45,047 nucleotides of DNA from contig JALERP010000037.1 of assembly GCA_022764085.1 (NCBI GenBank), forward strand, positions 1-45,047. The letters are read 5' to 3'. The position numbers and the translations under genes were made by a program. Below the pieces are notes generated by a model, which saw only the letters and a list, made by a program, of their open reading frames with translations, did no database searches and was not told where the DNA came from. The stretch comes from Prevotella sp. Its GTDB lineage: Bacteria > Bacteroidota > Bacteroidia > Bacteroidales > Bacteroidaceae. Positions 1 through 9,430 of the stretch are shown in pieces (position 1 is the stretch's first letter; the number at the start of each line of letters is the position of its first letter).

Positions 1-34
1 ATAGCAATATTATTGTGTACGGCCAAAAACAAGA

Positions 35-65
35 AAAGCGTGTAACTCATTGAGCTACACGCTTT
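35..65 (-). terminator. Intrinsic terminator of dnaK
   Basis: A 15-bp stem with one G-U type mismatch pairs 35-49 with 51-65, with only a very short loop. On the minus strand it lies 35 nt after the dnaK stop codon and is followed by a T-rich stretch (TTTTCTTGTTTTTGG). This is the layout of a Rho-independent terminator. Since the arms are AT-flanked it could also stop a convergent gene to the left of the window. The first 34 bases hold nothing else that I can identify. Confidence 0.8.
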
Positions 66-99
66 CCATTTGATATTGTATTCTTATTTCTCTATGTGC

Positions 100-2034
100 T
101 TATTTCACCTCCTCGAAGTCGGCATCCTGGATGTTGTCAGACTGCTGACCACCTTGAGACTGCTGTCCGCCTTGTTGTGCTCCTCCGTTGAAGCCCTGGT
201 CAGCACCAGGCTGAGGACCTGCCTGTGCACCACCTTGCTGATACATCTGGGCAGAGGCTGCCTGCATCACGTTGTTGAGGTTTGTCATGGCACTGTCAAC
301 AGCTGCTATGTCCTGAGCCTTGTGGGCATCCTTGAGTTGCTGCAGGGCATTCTCAATAGGCTGCTTCTGGTCGGCAGGAATCTTGTCACCATTGTCCTTA
401 AGGAAGTTCTCGGTGGTGAAGATGAGCGAGTCTGCCTGGTTGAGCTTGTCGATGCGCTCGCGCTCTGCCTTGTCAGCTGCAGCGTTCTGCTCTGCCTCAG
501 CCTTCATACGGTCGATTTCCTCCTTGCTGAGTCCTGATGATGCCTCGATGCGGATGGCCTGCTCCTTGCCTGTTGCCTTGTCCTTGGCCGATACCTTGAG
601 GATACCGTTGGCGTCGATGTCGAATGTCACCTCAATCTGAGGAACACCGCGGCGTGCGGGAGCGATACCTGTAAGGTTGAACTGACCGATGCTCTTGTTC
701 TGTGCTGCCATAGGACGCTCACCCTGAAGCACGTGGATTGTAACCTCTGTCTGGTTGTCAGCTGCGGTAGAGAATACTTCGCTCTTCTTGCAGGGGATAG
801 TGGTATTGGCCTCAATCAACTTGGTCATCACTCCACCCATGGTCTCGATACCGAGGGTAAGAGGAGTAACGTCGAGAAGTACGATGTCGCCTACGCCGCC
901 TTCCTTGTTGAGGATGGCACCCTGAATACATGCACCTACTGCTACCACCTCGTCAGGGTTGACACCCTTTGAAGGCTCCTTGCCGAAGTAGTTCTTCACG
1001 AGTGTCTGCACGGCAGGAATACGGCTTGAACCACCCACGAGGATTACCTCGTCAATATCGGAAGTGTTCAGCTTGGCATCACGCATAGCGTTCTGGCAAG
1101 GAACGAGACAAGCCTGGATAAGAGAGTGGGCAAGTTGTTCGAACTTAGCACGGGTAAGGGTCTTAACCAAATGCTTTGGTACACCGCCTACTGGCATGAT
1201 GTATGGCAAGTTGATTTCGGTAGATGTAGAGCTTGACAACTCAATCTTTGCCTTCTCGGCAGCTTCCTTCAGACGCTGCATTGCCATTGGGTCGCCTTTG
1301 AGGTCGGCACCCTCGTCGTTCTTGAACTCCTGCACGAGCCAGTCGATGATTACCTGGTCGAAGTCATCACCACCAAGGTGAGTGTCACCGTTGGTTGAAA
1401 GTACCTCAAACACACCGCCACCGAACTCGAGGATAGAGATATCGAATGTACCGCCACCGAGGTCGAACACTGCTATCTTCATATCCTTGTTTGCCTTGTC
1501 AACACCATAGGCCAAAGCTGCGGCTGTAGGCTCGTTGACGATACGGCGAACGTTGAGACCTGCAATCTGTCCGGCTTCCTTGGTAGCCTGGCGCTGGGAG
1601 TCGGAGAAGTATGCCGGCACTGTGATGACTGCATCGGTCACTTCCTGTCCGAGATAGTCCTCTGCGGTCTTCTTCATCTTCTGTAGCACCATTGCTGATA
1701 TTTCCTGCGGAGTATATTTGCGTCCGTCAATGTCAACACGGGGATAACCGCCCTCATTGACTACCGAGAAGGGAACGCGGCTAACCTCTTTCTCCACCTG
1801 CGCCCAGTTCTCACCCATGAAGCGCTTGATACTATAAACGGTGTTCTTCGGGTTGGTGATGGCCTGACGTTTTGCAGGGTCACCAATCTTGCGCTCGCCG
1901 CCTTCTACAAAACCAATAACTGAAGGAGTTGTGCGCTTGCCTTCACTGTTGGCGATTACAACTGGTTCGTTGCCCTCAAATACGGCAACACATGAATTAG
2001 TTGTTCCTAAGTCGATTCCAATAATCTTTCCCAT
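100..2034 (-). CDS. dnaK: Molecular chaperone DnaK (Hsp70)
   Basis: Cytosolic ATP-dependent Hsp70 chaperone that folds nascent and stress-denatured proteins with DnaJ and GrpE. The 644-residue product has the usual length. The nucleotide-binding domain opens with IDLGTTNSC at residues 5-13 and contains the phosphate-2 motif [14 protein letters not shown]. The substrate-binding domain follows, then a helical lid, a Gly/Gln-rich linker and the hallmark C-terminal EEVK. The start is the ATG at 2034 giving [11 protein letters not shown] longer frame reaches 2226 through a TTG, but the extra 64 residues match nothing in Hsp70 and lie in the promoter region. The gene is not beside grpE or dnaJ here and diverges from a secreted-protein gene. 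A sigma-54-type promoter sequence lies about 80 nt upstream of the start. Confidence 0.98.
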   Translation of the reverse strand: MGKIIGIDLGTTNSCVAVFEGNEPVVIANSEGKRTTPSVIGFVEGGERKIGDPAKRQAITNPKNTVYSIKRFMGENWAQVEKEVSRVPFSVVNEGGYPRVDIDGRKYTPQEISAMVLQKMKKTAEDYLGQEVTDAVITVPAYFSDSQRQATKEAGQIAGLNVRRIVNEPTAAALAYGVDKANKDMKIAVFDLGGGTFDISILEFGGGVFEVLSTNGDTHLGGDDFDQVIIDWLVQEFKNDEGADLKGDPMAMQRLKEAAEKAKIELSSSTSTEINLPYIMPVGGVPKHLVKTLTRAKFEQLAHSLIQACLVPCQNAMRDAKLNTSDIDEVILVGGSSRIPAVQTLVKNYFGKEPSKGVNPDEVVAVGACIQGAILNKEGGVGDIVLLDVTPLTLGIETMGGVMTKLIEANTTIPCKKSEVFSTAADNQTEVTIHVLQGERPMAAQNKSIGQFNLTGIAPARRGVPQIEVTFDIDANGILKVSAKDKATGKEQAIRIEASSGLSKEEIDRMKAEAEQNAAADKAERERIDKLNQADSLIFTTENFLKDNGDKIPADQKQPIENALQQLKDAHKAQDIAAVDSAMTNLNNVMQAASAQMYQQGGAQAGPQPGADQGFNGGAQQGGQQSQGGQQSDNIQDADFEEVK

Positions 2035-2112
2035 AATTGTTCTATTTTTTATTTTGTTATTATTCAATGTTAATTTGAGGCATTTTACTGCCCCGTTGTC
2101 GCTAATATGGTT

Positions 2113-2128
2113 TGCAAAGCGTGTGCCA
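2113..2128 (-). promoter_or_regulatory. Candidate sigma-54-type promoter of dnaK
   Basis: On the minus strand this reads TGGCACACGCTTTGCA, an exact match to the sigma-54 consensus TGGCAYR-N4-TTGCW with GG and GC in the -24/-12 positions. It faces dnaK and would start a leader of roughly 70 nt. No convincing TAnnTTTG element for the primary sigma factor was seen in the same orientation. The assignment rests on the motif only and requires that the genome encodes RpoN. Confidence 0.55.
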
Positions 2129-2155
2129 AATGGCAAATGACTGACAATTTGGCAG
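2125..2155. promoter_or_regulatory. Paired dyads upstream of dnaK
   Basis: Two imperfect palindromes sit beside the candidate -24 element: TGCCA-AA-TGGCA (2124-2135, edge shared with the -24 box) and CTGACA-ATT-TGGCAG at 2141-2155. They resemble each other (TGnCA facing TGnCA) and could be the operator of a heat-shock regulator or of an enhancer-binding protein. The regulator is unknown; neither looks like the CIRCE element. Confidence 0.4.
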
Positions 2156-2182
2156 AAAAACATCATTTTTTTGGAAAAATCC

Positions 2183-2213
2183 TTTGTCGTTTCCATTTTT
2201 TTGTCTAATTTCG
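2183..2213 (+). promoter_or_regulatory. Housekeeping-type promoter of the BamE-tail secreted protein
   Basis: TTTG at 2183-2186, 19 bp, then TAATTTCG at 2206-2213, close to the Bacteroidetes -33/-7 pattern TTTG/TAnnTTTG. The predicted start of transcription near 2220 gives a leader of about 40 nt before the ATG at 2261. Confidence 0.6.
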
Positions 2214-2260
2214 CAACGTGAAACAATTAATTGTATTTTAACCTCTTTAAATATAAGAGC

Positions 2261-3562
2261 ATGGAATTTAAAAAACTAGCACTTGCAGCCATCGCCAGTA
2301 TGATGGTTATGTCAGGAATGGCACAAGAGTCTTATTTCGTAAAGACAAAAAATGCGAAGAAGACAGTGGTGAAGCAGAACAACAGTGAAGACACCGCTGC
2401 GGAAGCTGAGGAAGAAGAGGAGTCTGCTCCCGACTTTGTAGGAGACAACTTCAAGTTCCACAGTCTGTGTAACTGGAAAGAAGGTATGAAATTTATGGTA
2501 ATGCCTGAAAAGTATGACCTTATTGTCAACACGTTCAGTGACGCTTCCAACAACAAGGAAGTTAGTAGCGGAAAACTCCAGCACAAAATCATGATTTACA
2601 AGAATCATACGGAGTCGGCTGAAGGAATCGCTTATATAAACTTTGTCTGTCAAGATGACGGAAAGGCTTATTATTATCGTGTGCCTAACGGGTCGTTTGA
2701 AGACTACTGTTACAACAAGATGGGGGTACCCACGCTTGCATATCTTGGTGATGTGGATATCGCACGCTCATTGTTGTTAGGCAAGACTCTTTTTACCAAG
2801 ACCACCATCTTCCGTGAGGATATTGATGATATGGGCGAGGGTTTCAGAGAAGTGAAAGTGCCCTTGAATGAGGAGGTAAAGGTCGTGGCCGTTGGCGTGG
2901 GTTCCAGAAAATTCCCCGTCAAGATTATCGTTGCTGACAAGAGCGGTCGTGAATTCTACCAGAATGTGGCATTGAGCAAGACCAACTGTGGTATGCGCGA
3001 TGATGAGTTCATTATGGATAACACAAAATACACTTTTTATGGTTCGTTTGAACTGGCTGATGCCAACGAGAAGGCTGCTAAAGAATACGCCTCGTATATC
3101 GGACATACATATTATACGCGATATCGTACTCCTATGACTAACGAGAAGGGTGAGAAGGTTACTATAATGCGCCTTTCTTCATTCACCATCAAGGCCATCA
3201 AGGGTATGAATGGCACTAAATATATGAAACTCACATTGAAGAGTCTGAAGACCGGTGAGGTGTTCTATAAGGATGTGGCTTTTGTGCATGATGACAATGT
3301 GGCAGGCGACATCGACGGACATCGTGAGGACTATTTCAACTATCTTTTCCAAAAGGGCGCTATTGACTTCTCCAAGTATCCTGCTAACCATGTCACTGCC
3401 ATGCAGCATGGTAAGGCTATTAGGGGTATGACAAAGGAATGCGTGAGATTGGCAAAGGGTGAACCGGCACGCACAGTGAAGGACCGCAACGGACGTGAGG
3501 ACTGGATTTATCCCCGCGAAGGTGTTGTGGTCAAGTTCGACAAGAACGGAAAGGTGATGTAA
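2261..3562 (+). CDS. Secreted protein with BamE/SmpA-like C-terminal motif
   Basis: The 433-residue product begins with a clear signal peptide ([22 protein letters not shown], cleavage expected after Ala-Gln), so it is exported. I chose the ATG at 2261 because it places the signal peptide at the N-terminus; an in-frame ATG at 2231 adds ten residues before it. An acidic stretch ([13 protein letters not shown]) follows. The middle is unrecognised and probably beta-rich. The last 45 residues read like the BamE/SmpA fold: [14 protein letters not shown], then REDWIYP and [10 protein letters not shown], matching the family pattern GMskeeVr-alGeP ... eqWvY ... yvyFenGkv. BamE domains occur in lipoproteins of the outer-membrane assembly machine and in inhibitors; here there is no lipobox. 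Function is unknown; recA follows after 34 nt and may be co-transcribed. Confidence 0.8.
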   Translation: MEFKKLALAAIASMMVMSGMAQESYFVKTKNAKKTVVKQNNSEDTAAEAEEEEESAPDFVGDNFKFHSLCNWKEGMKFMVMPEKYDLIVNTFSDASNNKEVSSGKLQHKIMIYKNHTESAEGIAYINFVCQDDGKAYYYRVPNGSFEDYCYNKMGVPTLAYLGDVDIARSLLLGKTLFTKTTIFREDIDDMGEGFREVKVPLNEEVKVVAVGVGSRKFPVKIIVADKSGREFYQNVALSKTNCGMRDDEFIMDNTKYTFYGSFELADANEKAAKEYASYIGHTYYTRYRTPMTNEKGEKVTIMRLSSFTIKAIKGMNGTKYMKLTLKSLKTGEVFYKDVAFVHDDNVAGDIDGHREDYFNYLFQKGAIDFSKYPANHVTAMQHGKAIRGMTKECVRLAKGEPARTVKDRNGREDWIYPREGVVVKFDKNGKVM

Positions 3563-3596
3563 TTGGGAATTAAGAATTATTTGTAAATTATTAGAT

Positions 3597-4625
3597 ATGG
3601 CAAAGAAAACAGATGACATATTTGACGAGAAGTCTGAGAAGCTGAAGGCTCTGCAGGCTGCAATGTCGAAGATTGAGAAGGATTTTGGCAAGGGATCGAT
3701 AATGAAGTTGGGTGACGAACAGATTGAAAAGGTGGAAGTAATACCTACCGGTAGTATTGCCCTTAATGCAGCTCTCGGTGTGGGGGGGTACCCCAAGGGA
3801 CGTATCATCGAGATTTACGGTCCGGAGTCTTCAGGAAAGACCACATTGGCCATTCATGCTATTGCTGAGGCTCAGAAGGTGGGAGGTATAGCTGCTTTTA
3901 TTGACGCGGAGCATGCCTTCGACCGTTTCTACGCAGCCAACTTGGGTGTGGATATTGACAATCTGCTTATTGCACAGCCCGACAACGGCGAGCAGGCTCT
4001 TGAGATTGCCGACCAACTTATACGTTCCGCCGCGGTGGATATTATTGTTGTCGATTCTGTGGCTGCACTTACTCCAAAGAAGGAGATAGAGGGTGATATG
4101 GGCGACAATGTTGTGGGATTGCAAGCACGTTTGATGAGTCAGGCTCTGAGAAAGCTGACAAGTACAATAAGCAAGACCAATACCACTTGTATCTTCATCA
4201 ACCAGTTGCGCGAGAAGATTGGGGTGATGTTTGGTAATCCCGAGACAACCACTGGTGGTAATGCCCTGAAGTTCTATTCGAGTGTGCGCCTCGACATACG
4301 TCGTGTGACAAGCATTAAGGATGGAGATAATGTAGTGGGCAACCAGGTTAGGGTGAAGATTGTGAAGAACAAGGTGGCTCCTCCATTCCGTAAGGCTGAG
4401 TTTGAAATTTCATTTGGAGAAGGTATCTCGCGTGTGGGTGAAATTGTTGATATGGGAGTTGAACTGGGCATAATCCAGAAGAGTGGCAGTTGGTTCTCAT
4501 ATAACGACACCCGTCTGGCTCAAGGCCGTGACGCTACTAAGCAGATGATAAAGGATAATCCGGAATTGGCTGAGGAACTCGAAGCCAAAATCATGGAAGC
4601 ACTAAAGGAAAAGGAAGGAAATTAA
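3597..4625 (+). CDS. recA: Recombinase RecA
   Basis: DNA-dependent ATPase that forms nucleoprotein filaments on single-stranded DNA, performs homologous strand exchange and triggers LexA-type self-cleavage. The 342 residues match the usual family length. Visible features are the Walker A GPESSGKT at about 75-82, the FIDAEHAFD segment, the Walker B-like [10 protein letters not shown], loop L1 ([18 protein letters not shown]) and loop L2 with the conserved [27 protein letters not shown]. The acidic C-terminal tail ([16 protein letters not shown]) is typical. The start ATG at 3597 gives the standard MAKKTDD N-terminus. I see no recognisable SOS box in the short 34-nt upstream gap. The stop codon lies in the heptamer-type repeat that fills the gap to the convergent neighbour. 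Confidence 0.98.
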   Translation: MAKKTDDIFDEKSEKLKALQAAMSKIEKDFGKGSIMKLGDEQIEKVEVIPTGSIALNAALGVGGYPKGRIIEIYGPESSGKTTLAIHAIAEAQKVGGIAAFIDAEHAFDRFYAANLGVDIDNLLIAQPDNGEQALEIADQLIRSAAVDIIVVDSVAALTPKKEIEGDMGDNVVGLQARLMSQALRKLTSTISKTNTTCIFINQLREKIGVMFGNPETTTGGNALKFYSSVRLDIRRVTSIKDGDNVVGNQVRVKIVKNKVAPPFRKAEFEISFGEGISRVGEIVDMGVELGIIQKSGSWFSYNDTRLAQGRDATKQMIKDNPELAEELEAKIMEALKEKEGN

Positions 4626-4690
4626 TAGAATTAAGAATTAAAAATTAAGAATTAATAGAATTAAGAATTAAAAATTAAGAATTAAGAGAA
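4621..4690 (+). repeat. Perfect 30-bp tandem duplication built of GAATTAA heptamers
   Basis: Bases 4621-4650 and 4651-4680 are identical, and a third partial copy continues to 4687. Each 30-bp unit is itself made of 7-bp AT-rich steps (AATTAAG/AATTAAA). The repeat starts at the recA stop codon. Confidence 0.9.
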
Positions 4691-4730
4691 TATGTAAACT
4701 GCGTGGATATTATGCAGAAATACTATTTTT

Positions 4731-4774
4731 CTTAATTCTTAATTCTTAATTCTTAATTCTTAATTTTTTTAATT
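4731..4774 (-). repeat. TTAATTC heptamer array, inverted relative to the recA-side array
   Basis: About four perfect TTAATTC units followed by TTAATTTTTTTAATTC. The array ends at the stop codon of the convergent gene. Together with 4621-4690 it forms long AT-rich inverted arms around a 40-nt unique loop, so RNA read from either side could fold here; it may act as a bidirectional transcription end. Confidence 0.85.
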
Positions 4775-6022
4775 CTATTGAGCTTTCAGTTCAATGTCTT
4801 CGTCGTGAATCTCATGCCAGGGTAGTCCCTGCTTGTTGAGCTGATCCATGAATGGGTCGGGATCAAATTCCTCCACGTTGTGAACACCGGGGGTGTTCCA
4901 TAGTCCCTTGAAGAACATCATTGCACCTATCATTGCCGGCACACCAGTGGTGTAGCTCACTCCTTGCATACCTGTTTCCTTGTAAGCGTCCTGGTGCTTG
5001 CAGTTATTATATATATAATAGGTGTGTTCCTTGCCGTCCTTGAGACCGCGGATACGGCAACCGATACTGGTTTCGCCGTCGTAGTTTTCACCGAGGTCCT
5101 GGGGATTTGGCAGCACAGCCTTCAGGAACTGAAGAGGAACAATCTTTACCTTCACTTTTTCTGACGGATTGTCGGCAAGTGGTGCCTCGTAGGTAATCTC
5201 GTCGATGCGTGACATGCCGAGGTTTTGGATGCAGTCGAGATAAGTGAGATACTGCTGGCCAAAAGTCATCCAGAAGCGAGCACGCTTGATGGTGGGATAG
5301 TTGATAACCAGACTCTCTATCTCCTCATGGTGCAAGAGATAGCTTTCGCGCGGGCCGATATTGGGGTAGGTTAGAGGCTGATGGAATTCCAACGGTTCTG
5401 TCTCCACCCATTTGCCGTCCTGCCAGTAAAGTCCTTTCTGGGTAATTTCGCGGATGTTGATTTCGGGGTTGAAGTTTGTGGCGAAAGCCTTGTGGTGGTT
5501 ACCTGCGTTGCAATCTACTATGTCGAGATACTGAATCTCGTCGAAGTGATGCTTGGCAGCGTAAGCAGTGAATATACTTGTTACACCCGGGTCAAACCCG
5601 CATCCGAGTATGGCGCAGAGTCCTGCCTTCTCGAAACGCTCGCGATAAGCCCATTGCCATGAGTATTCGAAGTGAGCCTCGTCCTTTGGCTCGTAGTTGG
5701 CTGTGTCGAGATAGTTGCATCCACAAGCCAAGCAGGCATCCATGATTGTCAAGTCCTGATAAGGCAATGCGAGATTCACCACTAGCTCAGGCTTGAAGTC
5801 GTTGAAGAGGTTTTTGAGTTGCTCCACGTCGTCAGCATCAACCTGTGCGGTCTTGATGTCCATCTTGTGTCCCGCCTTGTGTATGGCATCAACAATCTGG
5901 TCGCACTTTTCCTTTCTGCGGCTTGCAATCATAAATTCTGTAAACACATCGGCATTCTGAGCTATCTTGAATGCCGCTACGGTGGCAACGCCACCAGCTC
6001 CAATCATAAGTATTCTTCCCAT
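4775..6022 (-). CDS. Carboxynorspermidine synthase (saccharopine dehydrogenase family)
   Basis: NAD(P)H-dependent enzyme that reductively condenses a diamine with aspartate semialdehyde, giving carboxynorspermidine or carboxyspermidine in the bacterial alternative polyamine pathway; the decarboxylase NspC normally completes it but is not in this window. The 415 residues begin with a Rossmann motif MGRILMIGAGGVATVAAFKIA (GxGGV at 8-12). Family hallmarks that I recognise are the long saccharopine-dehydrogenase-like body with NLALPYQDLTIMDACLACGCNYLDTANYE, GCGFDPGVTSIFTAYA, and the C-terminal GVSYTTGVPAMIGAMMF. It is the last gene of a minus-strand run starting at 12406, 21 nt after the small upstream protein. 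Its stop codon abuts a heptamer array. Saccharopine dehydrogenase annotation by general tools would be less specific. Confidence 0.85.
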   Translation of the reverse strand: MGRILMIGAGGVATVAAFKIAQNADVFTEFMIASRRKEKCDQIVDAIHKAGHKMDIKTAQVDADDVEQLKNLFNDFKPELVVNLALPYQDLTIMDACLACGCNYLDTANYEPKDEAHFEYSWQWAYRERFEKAGLCAILGCGFDPGVTSIFTAYAAKHHFDEIQYLDIVDCNAGNHHKAFATNFNPEINIREITQKGLYWQDGKWVETEPLEFHQPLTYPNIGPRESYLLHHEEIESLVINYPTIKRARFWMTFGQQYLTYLDCIQNLGMSRIDEITYEAPLADNPSEKVKVKIVPLQFLKAVLPNPQDLGENYDGETSIGCRIRGLKDGKEHTYYIYNNCKHQDAYKETGMQGVSYTTGVPAMIGAMMFFKGLWNTPGVHNVEEFDPDPFMDQLNKQGLPWHEIHDEDIELKAQ

Positions 6023-6043
6023 ATCAAATATATTAATAATTAT

Positions 6044-6631
6044 TTAATTCCTACCCTCCAGCTCTTCGCTTCTTATTCCAAGTGCACTCATGAGCGAGTA
6101 TCCTAGGATTTCCTGTCGGAAATTGCCTCCTGCCATTGGCTGCATTGCAAACACGGTAATCCGTTTGTCATCATCAACATTCTTAAGGGCATGTCTCACG
6201 CCATCGTAATATTCATCAGCGTTGGGAATCACCATAACCCTTTTTACCTCTGGTTGTGAGCATACGTTCATGAGTGAGTCGCAGAAGAGATGCTCCTTGT
6301 CCACCATGTCCTCCACGGGTATTGCCGAGAACAGAAATTCTCCGAGGTTGTCCTTAAATGCCTTACCGTCAAGTTCCTTGACTATGTCAGATGGCGCGAA
6401 GTTCTCTATCCTTGTGGTTTCCTTGTTGTGGATGAGAATCACCTGTATGTTGTTTTCCCCTTGTCGTATGCCTCCGTCAAGAGCCACACAGTCAGCCCAT
6501 CTTGGCATATCGGCTTTGGGTATGCGTCTGCCAATCATTCTTTCAAAATTTACCGTCAGGTCAAATGCCACTTTGTCAATATAGTCGGCATCTGCCAGTA
6601 TGATGTTTTCACAAAGTTTTCTTTCTTCCAT
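6044..6631 (-). CDS. Conserved hypothetical protein, Bacteroidales-type
   Basis: A 195-residue soluble protein without signal peptide or membrane segment. I recognise it only as the kind of small cytosolic protein found in Bacteroidales genomes (possibly the DUF6621 group; this label is from memory). Visible features are a mixed alpha/beta pattern, with a hydrophobic strand VKRVMVIPNADEYYDGV and the late segment ITVFAMQPMAGGNFRQEILGYSLMSALGI. It lies 15 nt after a sensor kinase gene and 21 nt before carboxynorspermidine synthase, all on the minus strand, so it is probably translated from the same message. No catalytic motif is evident and I assign no function. Confidence 0.75.
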   Translation of the reverse strand: MEERKLCENIILADADYIDKVAFDLTVNFERMIGRRIPKADMPRWADCVALDGGIRQGENNIQVILIHNKETTRIENFAPSDIVKELDGKAFKDNLGEFLFSAIPVEDMVDKEHLFCDSLMNVCSQPEVKRVMVIPNADEYYDGVRHALKNVDDDKRITVFAMQPMAGGNFRQEILGYSLMSALGIRSEELEGRN

Positions 6632-6646
6632 TATTTATATTAATTA

Positions 6647-9409
6647 TTATTCTTCAATAATTTCGCAAGGTATCCACATCCAGAACGTTGAGCCCTTTCC
6701 TTCTTCCGACTCCACACCGATTTTGCCATTGCATTTAGTGGCTATGGCCTTGCAGATACTGAGTCCGATGCCTGCGCCCTGGATGTAGTCGTTGAGCTTT
6801 ATGAAACGCTCGAAAATCTTGTCGTATTTCTCCTTGGGAATACCAGTACCAGTGTCTTCGCAATATATGTATATACCGTTGTCCTGCTTTCGGTATCCCA
6901 GCTTGATGTGTCCTTGGCGGGTGTATTTCACTGCATTGGTAAGGAAGTTTGTTATTACCTGGCCCACTCGTCCCTTGTCGATAGTAGTTATGCACTTATC
7001 GTATGGGGTGTCAATGATGTAATCTACTCCGGGTTCCGTGACTCGTTGCTCGAGTGACTTTGCCAGCAGGTTGAATTCCTCCGCAAAGTCGCACTTTTCC
7101 GGTGCAAGTATCAATCCGCTGGAGTCCAGTTCCGACAGCACAAGTATGTCATTAATAATCTGAAGCAGGTTATTGCAGTTGTTGTGGATGATTTTCAGTA
7201 GTTCTTCTTTCTCTTCTGGCGACTCGATGGTGTGCAGCAGGTCACAGAATCCCACTATGGCGTTCAGAGGTGTACGTATCTCGTGGCTCATGTTTGCGAG
7301 GAATGTGCTCTTGAGCCGGCTTGAGTCGTTAGCCCTTTCCTTCTCCTTCCTCATCTTTATCTGTGCTTCCTGAAGGTCATTCACGTTGTGGATTAGTCCG
7401 AAGCATCCCGTGAGGTTGCCCTTGTCATCATAATCAGGTATGCTGTTCACGGCATACCATATTGCGTTGCCTCTTTGTTTGTCATTTATGAGCAGAGTGT
7501 CGTTATATGCCTTTCCGTGGTTACATCTCGGGTCAATAAGTTTTCTTCCTCTTTCCTTGTAAACCTCGTCGAGGTTGTTGAAAAATTCCTCGAAGGTGTA
7601 TTTTTCGTCGAATGTGTGCAGGTCACGATAAAGCCTGATGGTGTTGGTCTTGAGGTTGGATTTCCACACTCTCATTTGGCTTCCCTTTAGAAGGTATCTC
7701 AGCTCATTCTCGTATTGCATCATCTGCTCGCTCACCTGTCTGACCTTTTCGTCGTTGAGGCGGCTTTGGTGATACATTTCCCTCTCGTCTGTTTTGTCGC
7801 GTGCGGAGATCATGCGATAGATGACCTCACCGTTGTCATCCTTAATGGGTCTCATGCGTATTTCCACATAGTTGGGCATACCATCGTCCGTAGCGTCAGA
7901 ATAAGTGCAGAAGAACAATTCCTCGTTGCCTGCCCTGTCTTGTATGTTGGCAAATCCGGGGAAGTCGTATATGGAACTATCCTCAAATATATCGTTGCCG
8001 TTGACCTTGAAGATATCCCTCATCACTTGGTTTGCCTCGATGAATCTTCCCTCCTTGTCATACAGCGCAAGTCCCACTATAGGCATATCGAATATGTGCT
8101 TGTATATTTCAGAAGTCTCACGGTCGGTTTCGTCCTGCTTTGTTTCGTCGGTGATGTCGGTGACAGTGGTTATCTGGCTTATCACATTACCTTTTTTGTC
8201 AAATTCAGGAATGGCATTGGCATAGAGTATTCGCCATACGGGTTCGTCCTTTGTGCCGACGTTATATCTGTATGAGTATTCGGTGTTGTCTTGCTTTTTA
8301 TTTATCAGGTTGGAGAATTGTTCCTTTAACTTTCCTATGTCATCAGGATGTATTCTTTCCATAGTCTTACCCACGTCTAAACCGGTGAGTGGCATGATGT
8401 TGCCGTATATGTTAGTGACCCACCTTTTCTTAAGGTCAGTGTTTAGCACGTTGATATTTATTATTTCGAGAGCCTTTTTCATTATGTTGTTGTTCTCGAT
8501 GGTGGATTGCATACCCTTTCGGATTTTGCGCGTCACATATCTGTTGACCAGTAAAATGATAATTACCATAGTCAGCACTCCGAATACTACTATTAGGATG
8601 TATGGCGCGGTGTATTTCTCTTTACTTTGGATACTCATTGCATTTTGGTATGTTTTCTGCAGTTGTCCATTGTGTTCCATTTCCGCAAGTTTGTCATCAA
8701 GCAAATTGATGAGCAACCTGTCGCGACTGCAGAATCTCACCGCACCCTCAGGTATGTCAATCTCTGCCAGCTCAACGTTAGTGATGTCATATTTCTTCAT
8801 TACCATCTTCAGTGTGGCCTCACCGCCCACCATATATTGGTAGTCGCCAGTGGCAATGCCGAGCAGTCCTTGTTTCACGGTGCGGAACATCATCTGCTCG
8901 GGTTTGACAAGGTTTTTCGATCTCACTATTTCCGCACAGTAGTTGCCTTCCTTGAATATTACAATGTCGTTGGGTTTCAGCTCCTTGAGGCTTTTTATTG
9001 GCGTCTTGCCCTTTGTGTATGCAATCTTAATCTTGTATCTCGCCAACTTTGTCTTGGTGTAATACACTCCCGGGATGTGGTCTGTGGGGGCAGTGACAAT
9101 CAGGTCTGCCATATTACCGTAGAAAGCCTTGTTGGCTTCCGTTCTTGACGTCATATTTATGCGGTAGGGAATGTGCAGGGTGGAGAGAATCTTTGTTGCC
9201 ACCTTGATGTTGAACCCCTCAGGGTTGCCATTGTCGTCTCGATATTCAAACGGGTAGAACTCCGTTTCGCATACGAGGGTCAGGGGGGAATTTGTGGTGT
9301 ATTTCCCTTTTTTGTCACTTGCTGCCATGGTGTTCTGAATACAGATGAAAAACATCAGTATTGCCGTTATGGTTCGCAACGTGTACCGTATATGTGGTCT
9401 TTTCTTCAT
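6647..9409 (-). CDS. Sensor histidine kinase with periplasmic SBP domain and PAS repeats
   Basis: A 920-residue membrane sensor kinase. Domains in order: signal peptide or N-terminal anchor (1-29), type-3 solute-binding domain at about 40-262 (family signature FEYRDDNGNPEGFNIKVATKI), one membrane segment at about 269-291, then about three PAS/PAC modules (the first closes with TTVTDITDETKQ, the second with MISARDKTD, the third with GLIHNVNDLQEAQ), HisKA with the phospho-accepting His near 706 (FLANMSHEIRTPLNAIVGF) and HATPase_c. The ATP-site motifs are intact: NFLTNAVKYT, DTGTGIP and GAGIGLSI. The solute-binding domain implies sensing of a small periplasmic ligand, amino-acid-like or amine-like. 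There is no receiver domain and no adjacent response regulator of its own. It lies 21 nt after a paralogous kinase gene. Confidence 0.9.
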   Translation of the reverse strand: MKKRPHIRYTLRTITAILMFFICIQNTMAASDKKGKYTTNSPLTLVCETEFYPFEYRDDNGNPEGFNIKVATKILSTLHIPYRINMTSRTEANKAFYGNMADLIVTAPTDHIPGVYYTKTKLARYKIKIAYTKGKTPIKSLKELKPNDIVIFKEGNYCAEIVRSKNLVKPEQMMFRTVKQGLLGIATGDYQYMVGGEATLKMVMKKYDITNVELAEIDIPEGAVRFCSRDRLLINLLDDKLAEMEHNGQLQKTYQNAMSIQSKEKYTAPYILIVVFGVLTMVIIILLVNRYVTRKIRKGMQSTIENNNIMKKALEIININVLNTDLKKRWVTNIYGNIMPLTGLDVGKTMERIHPDDIGKLKEQFSNLINKKQDNTEYSYRYNVGTKDEPVWRILYANAIPEFDKKGNVISQITTVTDITDETKQDETDRETSEIYKHIFDMPIVGLALYDKEGRFIEANQVMRDIFKVNGNDIFEDSSIYDFPGFANIQDRAGNEELFFCTYSDATDDGMPNYVEIRMRPIKDDNGEVIYRMISARDKTDEREMYHQSRLNDEKVRQVSEQMMQYENELRYLLKGSQMRVWKSNLKTNTIRLYRDLHTFDEKYTFEEFFNNLDEVYKERGRKLIDPRCNHGKAYNDTLLINDKQRGNAIWYAVNSIPDYDDKGNLTGCFGLIHNVNDLQEAQIKMRKEKERANDSSRLKSTFLANMSHEIRTPLNAIVGFCDLLHTIESPEEKEELLKIIHNNCNNLLQIINDILVLSELDSSGLILAPEKCDFAEEFNLLAKSLEQRVTEPGVDYIIDTPYDKCITTIDKGRVGQVITNFLTNAVKYTRQGHIKLGYRKQDNGIYIYCEDTGTGIPKEKYDKIFERFIKLNDYIQGAGIGLSICKAIATKCNGKIGVESEEGKGSTFWMWIPCEIIEE

Positions 9410-9430
9410 ATATTCCAGTGTATATTTTGG

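Noticed and set aside
70..537. Open frame opposite the end of dnaK
   Set aside because: It is antisense to the conserved DnaK C-terminus, has no recognisable domain and no promoter, and its composition follows the dnaK codons.
2035..2226. Longer DnaK N-terminus from a TTG at 2226
   Set aside because: The added residues resemble no Hsp70 and cover the candidate promoter; [10 protein letters not shown] at 2034 is the conserved start.
3782..3788. Run of seven G within recA as a possible phase-variation tract
   Set aside because: It encodes the conserved Gly-Gly of GVGGYPKG, and seven bases is too short to argue for programmed slippage in an essential-type gene.
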